Source: Halomonas alimentaria
GTDB lineage: Bacteria; Pseudomonadota; Gammaproteobacteria; Pseudomonadales; Halomonadaceae
Direction: 5' to 3'
NCBI RefSeq assembly: GCF_009902005.1
Contig: NZ_WUTT01000001.1
Location: forward strand, 3,194,829-3,258,828
DNA length: 64,000 bases
Position numbers and translations under genes: made by a program. This document shows, piece by piece, positions 54,404 to 62,297 of the stretch. Numbering within the stretch: position 1 is the stretch's first letter; the number at the start of each line of letters is the position of its first letter. Under the pieces are notes generated by a model that saw only the letters and a list, made by a program, of their open reading frames with translations, made no database searches and had not been told where the DNA came from.

Positions 54404-56440
54404 TCAGGTCACCCGCTGGCCGGGCTCGGCGCCGGTGTCCGGCGAGAGCAGGTAGATACCCTCGTCGTTGGCCGAGGCCAGCACCATGCCTTCGGAGACA
54501 CCGAAGCGCATCTTGCGCGGCGCCAGGTTGGCGACCATCACGGTGAGTCGGCCCTCCAGCGCCTCGGGGGCGTAGGCGGCGCGGATGCCGGAGAAGACCG
54601 TACGGCTCTCGCCGCCCAGGTCCAGGGTCAGCTTGAGCAGCTTGTCAGCGCCCTCGACGTATTCCGCCTTGGCGATGCGGGCGATGCGCAGATCCACCTT
54701 GATGAAGTCGTCGAAGGAGACCACTGGGGCGATCGGCTCGTCGGCTAGGGGCCCCTTGGGGGTCTCCTTGAGTTTCTGTTCTTCCACCAGGTCCTCCTTG
54801 GACGCCTCGATCATGGCGTCGATCTTCTCCCGCTCCACGCGGGTCATCAGCGGCTTGAACTTGGCGATCTCGTGGTTCAGCAGCATCTCGTGGCGGCTAT
54901 GCCAGTCCAGCGACTCGAGCTTGAGGAAGTCGCGGGCGCCCTCGGCCATGGCCGGCACCACCGGAGCCAGATAGACCATCAGCTGGCGGAACAGGTTGAT
55001 GCCCACCGAGCAGATATCCAGCACCTCCTGCTCGCGCCCCTCCTGCTTGGCCAGCACCCAGGGCTCGGCCTCGGCGATATAGGTGTTGGCCTCGTCGGCC
55101 AGCTCCATCACCAGGCGCATGGCGCGGCCGAACTCGCGAATCTCGAACTGCTCGGCGATCTCGTCGCCGGCACTGATGAAGCGGGCCACCAGCTCCGGTT
55201 CGGCGCAGTGAGCCGAGAGCTTGCCGCCACCCAGCTTCTTGACGAAGCCGGCACAGCGGCTGGCGATGTTGACCACCTTGCCGACCAGGTCGCTGTTGAC
55301 CCGGGCGGCGAAGTCCTCGAGGTTGAGGTCCAGGTCGTCGACCCGGGAGGTGAGCTTGGCGGCGAAGTAGTAGCGCAGGTACTCCGGGTTCAGGTGGTCC
55401 GCGTAGGTGGCGGCCTTGATGAAGGTGCCCCGGGACTTGGACATCTTGGCGCCGTTGACGGTGACGAAGCCGTGGCAGTTGACCGCCGTGGGGGTACGGA
55501 AGTCGGCGCCATGCAGCATCGCCGGCCAGAATAGGGCGTGGAAGTAGACGATGTCCTTGCCGATGAAGTGGTAGACCTCGGCGTCGCTGTCCTTATTCCA
55601 GTAGCTGTCGAAGTCGATGCCTTCGCGATCGCAGAGGTTCCTGAAGCTGGCCAGGTAGCCGATCGGTGCGTCGAGCCAGACGTAGAAGTACTTGCCCGGG
55701 GCGTCGGGGATCTCGAAGCCGAAGTAGGGGGCGTCGCGGGAGATGTCCCACTCGTTGAAGCCGGCCTCGAACCATTCCATCAGCTTGTTGCGGATCTGCG
55801 GCTGGACGTGGCCGTCGTTGATCCAGCGGTGCATGAAGTCGGCGAAATCGGGCAGCTTGAAGAAGTAGTGGGTGGAGCCGCGGACCTCTGGGGTGGCGCC
55901 GGAGATTGCCGACACCGGGTCGATCAGGTCGGCCGGGGTATAGGTGGCGCCGCACGCCTCGCAGTTGTCGCCATACTGGTCGTCGGCCTTGCACTTGGGG
56001 CAGGTGCCCTTGATGAAGCGGTCGGCCAGGAACAGTCCCTTCACCGGATCGTACATCTGCTCGATGTCACGGGTGGCGATATGCCCCTTGTCGCGCAGGC
56101 GGGTGTAGATCAGTTCGCTGAAGTAGCGGTTCTCTTCCGAGTGGGTCGAGTGATAGTTGTCGAAGGCCACGCCGAAGGTGGCGAAGTCCGCCTGGTGCTC
56201 GCGGCTGACGCGGTCGATCAGCGCCTCGGAGGTGATGCCCTCCTGTTCGGCGCGCAGCATGATGGCGGTGCCATGGGCGTCATCGGCGCATACGTAGTGG
56301 CACTGTTGGCCGCGGCTCTTCTGGAAACGCACCCAGATGTCGGTCTGGATGTACTCGAGCAGGTGGCCGAGGTGGATGGCGCCGTTGGCGTAGGGCAGGG
56401 CGCTGGTGACCAGGATCTTGCGCGTGGCGTTCGTCGACAT
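54404..56440 (-). CDS. metG: Methionyl-tRNA synthetase
   Basis: This 678-residue enzyme has the HIGH-type [20 protein letters not shown], a zinc knuckle with [18 protein letters not shown], the KMSKSRGTF loop, and a C-terminal tRNA-binding domain ([20 protein letters not shown]). It charges tRNA-Met. Length and domains are as in E. coli. It lies 6 bases upstream of rsxB on the same strand. Confidence 0.98.
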   Translation of the reverse strand: MSTNATRKILVTSALPYANGAIHLGHLLEYIQTDIWVRFQKSRGQQCHYVCADDAHGTAIMLRAEQEGITSEALIDRVSREHQADFATFGVAFDNYHSTHSEENRYFSELIYTRLRDKGHIATRDIEQMYDPVKGLFLADRFIKGTCPKCKADDQYGDNCEACGATYTPADLIDPVSAISGATPEVRGSTHYFFKLPDFADFMHRWINDGHVQPQIRNKLMEWFEAGFNEWDISRDAPYFGFEIPDAPGKYFYVWLDAPIGYLASFRNLCDREGIDFDSYWNKDSDAEVYHFIGKDIVYFHALFWPAMLHGADFRTPTAVNCHGFVTVNGAKMSKSRGTFIKAATYADHLNPEYLRYYFAAKLTSRVDDLDLNLEDFAARVNSDLVGKVVNIASRCAGFVKKLGGGKLSAHCAEPELVARFISAGDEIAEQFEIREFGRAMRLVMELADEANTYIAEAEPWVLAKQEGREQEVLDICSVGINLFRQLMVYLAPVVPAMAEGARDFLKLESLDWHSRHEMLLNHEIAKFKPLMTRVEREKIDAMIEASKEDLVEEQKLKETPKGPLADEPIAPVVSFDDFIKVDLRIARIAKAEYVEGADKLLKLTLDLGGESRTVFSGIRAAYAPEALEGRLTVMVANLAPRKMRFGVSEGMVLASANDEGIYLLSPDTGAEPGQRVT

Positions 56441-56550
56441 ATCGGCTCTTGAATCCCAGGAAAATCAGACGCTCGATTGTAGCCGGGATGGCGCCTGACT
56501 GCACCCGGAAGGCTGGGTCAGGCAGTGCTATCGAAGATAGCTTGTAGCTT

Positions 56551-56659
56551 GGGGCTGATCTGGCGACAAGCCTTCGAGGAGGCGCTGTGAACCCCTCCCT
56601 GGGCGCTACCGACGCCATCCCTGGCGTAGGACCTCCTCTCCGGCTTGTCCCCAGCGCCC
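56551..56659 (-). repeat. 110-bp hairpin repeat, copy 3 (inverted)
   Basis: Read on the minus strand its arms are CTGGGGACAAGCC and GGCTTGTCGCCAG around a core nearly identical to copy 2. It lies between metG and the penicillin-binding protein gene. Confidence 0.85.
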
Positions 56660-56691
56660 GTGGTTACTGTAACTACGATTGTCCTGTTCCT

Positions 56692-59600
56692 TCAGGAGGC
56701 GTCGTTGGGCTGGCGGGTGTCGTCGGCCATCAGCGGTTCGGATGGCGAGCCGGGGCGGCAGCGGTTCTGTTCTCCCGGGATGAGGTAGGGGGTGAGCAGG
56801 GGGGCCATGCCCTTGAGTACCTGTACCGGCAGTGCCGAGGTGAAAGAAAAGTTTGCGGCGTCGCTGCCGGGGACATAGGCAGTGAGGGTGCCGAAGTGGT
56901 TGTCGCCCAGGTGGAAGACGAAGGTGGCGGTGCGGCTGCGCGCCTCGGAGTGGATCACCTGGCCCGAGGCGGTGACGGTCTGGAAGCGGTTGTCGCCGGT
57001 GCCGGTCTTGCCGCCCGCGGCGAGCGGAGTGCCGTCCTCCAGGGCAAAGCTACCCTGCAGGCGCCGCGCGGTGCCGCCCTCGACTACCTGTCCCAGGGCG
57101 CGGCGCAGGGTGGCGGCCACCTCCGGCGCCATGACCCGCTGTGCGCGGGAGGCGTCGGCCACGAAGCGGGTCTCGTAGGGGGTATCGGCGGCGAAGTGCA
57201 GCGAGTCGATTCGCCGGGTGGGCAGGCGTATGCCGTCGTTGAGGATGATGCCGACCAGCTCGGCCAGGGCGGCGGGGCGGTCGCCGGAGCTGCCCAGCGC
57301 CGTGGCCAGCGAGGGCACCAGGTGGGCGAAGGGGTAGCCCAGCCGCTCCCAGCGGCGCTGGATCTCGGTGAAGGCTTCCGTCTCGAGCATGGTGCGGATG
57401 CGGGAATCCCGGGCCCCGCGGTGGCGGGTTCGGAACAGCCAGCCGTAGACCTCCTGGCGCGCTTCGCGGCTGGCCCGCTCGGCATCCGCGTAGTCGGCGT
57501 CGGGGCGATCGATGAGAAAGCCCACCAGCCACAGCTCCAGCGGGTGTACCCCGGCGATATAGCCCTGGTCGGAGAGGCTGAGGGTGCTGGGGTCGCTGCG
57601 CTCGTGCAGAGCGGTAAGGTCGAGGTCGAGCCGCCGCCGGTCGTCCAGGCGCTCGGCGAGGAAGGCGGTCAAGGCGATGGAGTCACCTTCGGGGTAGAGG
57701 TAGCGGAAAACCGCGGCCAGGCGGCGGGCATCGGGCTTGAGGCCGCCGAGCAGGGCCTCCTGGCGTGCGCTGGTGTCGAGGTGGCGGTATTTGCGCCAGA
57801 AGCGCTGCAGGAAGACGCGCCCCTCGCGGTCGGCGAAGCTCGCCAGGTAGTCGAGGCGGCGCGGATCATCATCGTCCTCCAGCAGGCGCCGGCGATCCGC
57901 TTCCTGATGAATGGTGAATTGCACCAGGTCGCGCATCAGGCGCACGAAGGGGAGGTTCAGCGACTCGCGCAGCGCCTCCTCCAGGGTCGGTCGGCGGCGG
58001 TCGTCCCGGCGGCTGAAGTTGCTGAAGGTGTGGCGTCCGCCGCCGGTGAAGAAGGCCTCGTGGGGGCTGGCGGAGTAGCGGCGTTGCATGGCGGTTTCGA
58101 GCAGCTCGGCCAGGCTGATCTCCGGTCTAGCGACCAGGCTGTCGATCAAGAAGCGGCGGATGGCATCCTGGCGATCCACCGGCAGGGCGCGCAGGGTCTC
58201 GGCCGGCTGGCCGGCATGCTGGGCATGGAGCTCGGCGACGATCTCCAGGTAGCTGGCCAGCACGCGCAGCTTGGCGGTGGAGCCGAGCTCGAGCTTGCTG
58301 CCCTGGTTGAGGTCGAAGGGCTGGTCGTCGTTGTCGGTCTGCACGCGGACATCGAAGCCCGCCTCGCCGCGCTCCAGCAGGGTGAAGCTGTAGCGCACGG
58401 CGGCGGCGCTGTCGGCATCCAGCAGGCGTTCGCCGACCAGCCCCTGGGCGGCGGCGAACTCGGGGTCGGCGAGCCTGTGGAGGTGCTCGGTGACGGCCGC
58501 CTGCAACTCGGCATCGAGAGTGGTGGTGGCCGAGAGGTCGAGGCGGTCCAGTTCCTGCAGCGAGACGCCCAGCAGCCCCGCCAGGCGGGTGCGGGCGACC
58601 TGCAGCGTCTTGCCGGCCTCGACACGCGGGCGAATGGGGTCCAGGGCGAAGTCGCGGAACTCAAGTCGCTGGGCCCGGGCGACATCCCGAAGCGCAGGGG
58701 AGATCACGCCATGCTCGGCCAGCAGCCCGAGGTAGCTGTCGGTCATTGCCTCGAGGGACTCTCGCCCGGCATTGAGATAACCGCTGGGGCGCCGCTGGGC
58801 GATCATCAGCGCCAGGGTGCGACGCAGGGCCTGGCCGTGGGCCGCGGTGGGCGGCGCGGCGGCGGGCGCCTGGTGCAGCAGGCGGTTGGTGGCGGCGAAG
58901 TCGGCACCGAACCACGCCCAGAGGGCATCGCCCAGGCCGTGCACCTCACCGCTGCTGGGCACGGCGGCGAGTGGCACCGTATTGAGGTAGTCCAGGGCGA
59001 TATCGCGGCGCGTGCTGAGGGTCTCGGGGCCGTTGCGGTAGCTGCGCACGCTGGCCGAGACCATCTGGCGGAGCTTCTCGGTGGGCGAGTGGGTCAGGCC
59101 TCCGGGGGAGTGGCGGTACTTCTCGATCTGGGTGGCCAGGGTGCTGCCGCCGGCGGACTGGCCGGGCAAGTCCAGCGCCTGGCCCACCTGGGAGAGGGCC
59201 GCGCGAGCGAAGCGTGGCCAGTCCACCGCGGGGTTGGCGTGGGGGCTCTCGCTGTCCAGCAGGCCGCGGTTCTCGATGAACAGCAGCATCGCCAGTGCCA
59301 CGGGCGGGATGGACTCGAAGTCGGGATAGTGACGCTCTGGATGGCGAAAGTGGTAGAGCGGCTCGCCGCTGCAGGTAGCGAGGTCGAGCCCGGCCCGGGT
59401 CTTCTCGCGATAGGGCGGGAACAAGCCGCGCTGGGTATAGCGCATCAGCGCCGGTGAGAAGCGCGCCTGCTGCTCGATGGCGAAGTCACTCTGCAGCAGC
59501 CGGCGCTGGAAATCGGCCAGGCGGGTGTAGCCGAGGCGTGCGTCGAAGGGGCCGTGTGCCGGTGGTTGCCAGCGCTCGCTGGGCCCGGGGGCCAGCGCAT

Positions 59601-59847
59601 AGGTGAGCTGGCCGGCATAGCGTGAGAGTTCGCGGGCCTGCCACTCCGAGGAGCGCACCTCGGCCACCACCAGGCCCGCCACGGCGGTACCGACCAGGGC
59701 GAGGACGAGCAGCAGCCAGGGCCATAGCCGGCGCCGCCGGACCTCGCGAGGCTCGGGCAGGCGTGGCGGCCGCGGCCAGCCGTCGTCGAGCAGTATCTCG
59801 CCATTTCCGGCGTCTCTGGATGGGGCCTGACGCCTGCGCCTGACCAT
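56692..59847 (-). CDS. Atypical class A penicillin-binding protein
   Basis: This 1051-residue protein has a basic N-terminus, one membrane helix (about 41-63) and a GT51 transglycosylase with IENRGLLD (E192) and QSAGGSTLATQIEK (230-243). The transpeptidase domain has SxxK as STAK (S523-K526), SxN as SLN (S629-N631) and KTG at 947-949. About 315 residues separate SxN and KTG, much longer than in PBP1a or PBP1b, so a large insert is present. It should polymerise and cross-link peptidoglycan. It stands alone with a hairpin repeat downstream. Confidence 0.85.
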   Translation of the reverse strand: MVRRRRQAPSRDAGNGEILLDDGWPRPPRLPEPREVRRRRLWPWLLLVLALVGTAVAGLVVAEVRSSEWQARELSRYAGQLTYALAPGPSERWQPPAHGPFDARLGYTRLADFQRRLLQSDFAIEQQARFSPALMRYTQRGLFPPYREKTRAGLDLATCSGEPLYHFRHPERHYPDFESIPPVALAMLLFIENRGLLDSESPHANPAVDWPRFARAALSQVGQALDLPGQSAGGSTLATQIEKYRHSPGGLTHSPTEKLRQMVSASVRSYRNGPETLSTRRDIALDYLNTVPLAAVPSSGEVHGLGDALWAWFGADFAATNRLLHQAPAAAPPTAAHGQALRRTLALMIAQRRPSGYLNAGRESLEAMTDSYLGLLAEHGVISPALRDVARAQRLEFRDFALDPIRPRVEAGKTLQVARTRLAGLLGVSLQELDRLDLSATTTLDAELQAAVTEHLHRLADPEFAAAQGLVGERLLDADSAAAVRYSFTLLERGEAGFDVRVQTDNDDQPFDLNQGSKLELGSTAKLRVLASYLEIVAELHAQHAGQPAETLRALPVDRQDAIRRFLIDSLVARPEISLAELLETAMQRRYSASPHEAFFTGGGRHTFSNFSRRDDRRRPTLEEALRESLNLPFVRLMRDLVQFTIHQEADRRRLLEDDDDPRRLDYLASFADREGRVFLQRFWRKYRHLDTSARQEALLGGLKPDARRLAAVFRYLYPEGDSIALTAFLAERLDDRRRLDLDLTALHERSDPSTLSLSDQGYIAGVHPLELWLVGFLIDRPDADYADAERASREARQEVYGWLFRTRHRGARDSRIRTMLETEAFTEIQRRWERLGYPFAHLVPSLATALGSSGDRPAALAELVGIILNDGIRLPTRRIDSLHFAADTPYETRFVADASRAQRVMAPEVAATLRRALGQVVEGGTARRLQGSFALEDGTPLAAGGKTGTGDNRFQTVTASGQVIHSEARSRTATFVFHLGDNHFGTLTAYVPGSDAANFSFTSALPVQVLKGMAPLLTPYLIPGEQNRCRPGSPSEPLMADDTRQPNDAS

Positions 59848-59934
59848 CGTCTCGCTCCCGGAGTGCCCCTTCGTGTAACGAAAGGTATCTTTCCCTCCAG
59901 CGTAGACGCTCCCCCGCCAGGTGAAGCGGCAAAT

Positions 59935-61416
59935 TCAACGCGCCGAGGACGCGAGGTAGACCCCGAAATGGGTGAGGCCGCGATCATGCAGATGCAGGGC
60001 CTGCATGCGACTCATCACCCCCTGGTCGCAGTAGAGGAAGTAGTGGCGGTCATCCGGCAGTTGCGGGGCGCGCTGCTGGAGCTCATAGAAGGGAATCTCC
60101 AGACGCCGTCCCGTTGGCAGGGTGAGCGGGGCCGCCTCTCGCTCCCCCTCGGGGCGGATATCGATGACGCTGACGTCCTCGCCCTCCCGGGCCTCGAGAA
60201 CCTCGTCTTTGGTCTGGGCAGCAGCTGCGGCGCCAGGGGACTCGGCGAGACGGTCGATGCGGGTGATCTCGGCGGCGTCGACGGCGGCATCGAGCACCGC
60301 GAAGTCGAAGCCGGCCTCGGCCGCGGCGATCTGGTCACGGCGAGCACGGGTGTGGGGGCGGCGCGAGATCACCCCGCAGTACTCCGGCATGCTCTCGGCG
60401 AAGCGTGCGGTGTCGATCTCTCGGGCCTGGGTGATGATGGTCTGCTTGTCATCGGTCAACAGCGGGCGCAGCAGCGGCAGCTCGCTGGCATCGTCGATCA
60501 GCGCCAGATTGGTCAGGGTCTGGCTGGAGACCTGAGCGATGGCGTCGCCGGTGACCAGCGCCGGCACCCGGTGGCGGCGCGCGATGCGCGAGGCGGCGCG
60601 CACCATCATGCGCTTGAGCACCACGCCCATCATGCCGTCGGGCACCCGGCGCAGGATCTCGCCGACCACCGGCTCGAAGGGGACCGAGATGAAGTTGACC
60701 CGGTGCGATGCGCTGTAGCGCTGCCAGAGGTGGTGGGTCACCTCGCGTACGCCGCGCTCATGCTCGGGGCCGCCGAGGTTGAAGAACAGGAAGTGGGTCT
60801 TGATGCCGCGGCGGATCATCCGCCAGGCGGCCACCGGCGAATCGTAGCCGCCGGAGATCAGTGCCATGGCCTGTCCCTGCAGACCGAGGGGGTAGCCGCC
60901 GAGGCCCGGCAGGCGGCGGTCGATCAGGCGCAGCCGTTGATCCACGACCTCCACCGTCACCTTCACCTCGGGGTGCGTCAGATCGACGCGGGCATCGGGG
61001 GCGGCGGCCAGCAGTGCCGCGCCGAGATGGCGCTCCAGATCCTCCGAGGAGAAGTCGTGGCGGCCTCGCCGCTTGGCCGAAACGCGAAATCGCCGCCCGG
61101 TGACATGGGCCTGCCAGCGCGGCACGACCTGGGCGGTGATCTCGTCCAGATCGCTGAAATCGACCTCGCGCACCTCCTGTACTTCCTGAACGCCGGGCAT
61201 CCGCGTAAGGCGGGCCTCCACCTCGTCGACCAGCGCCGCGCCGGCACTTACTGGCAGCGAGACCCGCAGCAGGTCCCAGCCATCGCGTACTGCGATGCGT
61301 CGATCCAGCGGCTTCAGGGTATTACGCACGTTGGCGGCGAGGCAGCGGGTCATGTGTCGGCGCACGGAGCGCGACTTGATGGTGATCTCGGGAAACAGCT
61401 TGAGCAGGTAGTACAT
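59935..61416 (-). CDS. thiI: tRNA 4-thiouridine synthase ThiI
   Basis: This 493-residue protein has a ferredoxin-like and THUMP N-terminus, the PP-loop ALISGGYDSPVAAW, the Cys in SMPEYCGVISRRPH and a C-terminal rhodanese domain with the persulfide Cys in FLYCDQGVMSRMQ. It makes 4-thiouridine at tRNA position 8 and can supply sulfur for thiamine. The ATG at 61416 gives the conserved MYYLLKLFPEITIKS start. Confidence 0.95.
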   Translation of the reverse strand: MYYLLKLFPEITIKSRSVRRHMTRCLAANVRNTLKPLDRRIAVRDGWDLLRVSLPVSAGAALVDEVEARLTRMPGVQEVQEVREVDFSDLDEITAQVVPRWQAHVTGRRFRVSAKRRGRHDFSSEDLERHLGAALLAAAPDARVDLTHPEVKVTVEVVDQRLRLIDRRLPGLGGYPLGLQGQAMALISGGYDSPVAAWRMIRRGIKTHFLFFNLGGPEHERGVREVTHHLWQRYSASHRVNFISVPFEPVVGEILRRVPDGMMGVVLKRMMVRAASRIARRHRVPALVTGDAIAQVSSQTLTNLALIDDASELPLLRPLLTDDKQTIITQAREIDTARFAESMPEYCGVISRRPHTRARRDQIAAAEAGFDFAVLDAAVDAAEITRIDRLAESPGAAAAAQTKDEVLEAREGEDVSVIDIRPEGEREAAPLTLPTGRRLEIPFYELQQRAPQLPDDRHYFLYCDQGVMSRMQALHLHDRGLTHFGVYLASSAR

Positions 61417-61440
61417 GGTGGCGAGGGCTGTACAGCTCCA

Positions 61441-61480
61441 GTAAAAACAAGGTTTTACCATTCTACCATAGCCGCAGTGC
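61441..61480 (-). promoter_or_regulatory. Possible promoter of thiI
   Basis: On the minus strand TATGGTAGAATGG contains TAGAAT with an upstream TGG, an extended -10, about 45 bases before the thiI start. GTAAAA and TTTTAC just downstream could form a small leader hairpin. Confidence 0.4.
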
Positions 61481-61489
61481 CCGGACACG

Positions 61490-61517
61490 ACGACGCCCGG
61501 ACGGCGCCGGGCGTCGT
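61490..61517 (-). terminator. Hairpin downstream of the small gene at 61544
   Basis: An 11-bp perfect stem, ACGACGCCCGG and CCGGGCGTCGT with a six-base loop, lies 27 bases past the stop of the small minus-strand gene. There is no T-run. Confidence 0.5.
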
Positions 61518-61543
61518 GGGTGCCGCTGTCGAGCGGGGAGGGC

Positions 61544-61825
61544 TCAGTAGAGCGCCTGCTCCTCGCCAACCACCTCGCGCAGCAGCTCGAGGAACAGCTT
61601 GTCTGCCTCGGAGTGCTCGGCGGGCTCCTCCGGGATATGCACGCTGGTGGTGTCTGAGATCTCGTTGGCGATTCGCGCCATGACCGCCTCGGAATGGCCC
61701 TCCGGCAGGTGGCGGCGAGCGATCTCCAGCGACTGCTCGAGAATCTTGGGGTCCTGCAGCAGCTTCTTGATGAAGCCCCGCAACTCATTGATAACGCGCG
61801 TCTTCTGGATTTCCGATGAGGACAT
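61544..61825 (-). CDS. Small helical protein of unknown function
   Basis: I do not recognise this 93-residue protein. It is acidic and mostly helical, with VINELRGFIKKLLQDPKIL, EIARRHLPEGHSEAVMARIA and a tail DKLFLELLREVVGEEQALY. It has no membrane helix, signal peptide or Cys. AAGGAGC precedes the ATG. It lies upstream of thiI on the same strand, separated by a hairpin and a possible thiI promoter, so it is probably an independent gene. Confidence 0.62.
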   Translation of the reverse strand: MSSSEIQKTRVINELRGFIKKLLQDPKILEQSLEIARRHLPEGHSEAVMARIANEISDTTSVHIPEEPAEHSEADKLFLELLREVVGEEQALY

Positions 61826-62297
61826 GGCGTGCTCCTTGTGATGACCGACCGTGTCGATGGCCGAGACGATAGCACGTTTGCCCGCGCGGGGAGAGGCCCC
61901 GCGGTACCTGTAAGCTTTGTCCTACATCAGAAAAGCACAATCTCCTAAAGGAGTCTGTGCAATTGTGCTGGACAATGCTACGCCCCGCGTTACACTAAAT
62001 TACAAATGCGTCATGGCATTGAATCGACTGAACACTAAATTAAAAGCACCTCATTAGCAGGAGGCGTCTGATCCCGTCATTCGGGCTGAGCCGGAGGCAG
62101 GTGCCTCCAGGCGGGTGGGCGTGAGTGACGTCATCAAGCTTTAGCAGAATCTTCAGACGATAGCGGGATCTTCAGACACGGTAATAAGGAAGCGCCAGTC
62201 GCGTACGGGGTGCGGCGACTGAGGCCCGATAATAAGCAAGCTCGTGTTCTGCGGGGGCTCACATCCCCTCCAGGACGTTCATCGCAAGGGAATCGTC
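61826..62297. other. Long AT-richer regulatory gap upstream of the TolC-like gene
   Basis: This 472-base gap has no gene that I can support. It is clearly richer in A and T than its surroundings around 61920-62060. It holds an imperfect palindrome at 61935-61960 (GCACA, CTCCT, AGGAG, TGTGC), two copies of ACACTAAATTA (near 61993 and 62034) and two copies of ATCTTCAGAC (near 62150 and 62169). These look like regulator sites for the downstream gene. Confidence 0.5.

Noticed and set aside
56587..59457. 956-codon plus-strand frame opposite the penicillin-binding protein
   Set aside because: The minus strand has clear GT51 and transpeptidase motifs; the plus-strand product has none and starts in the hairpin repeat.
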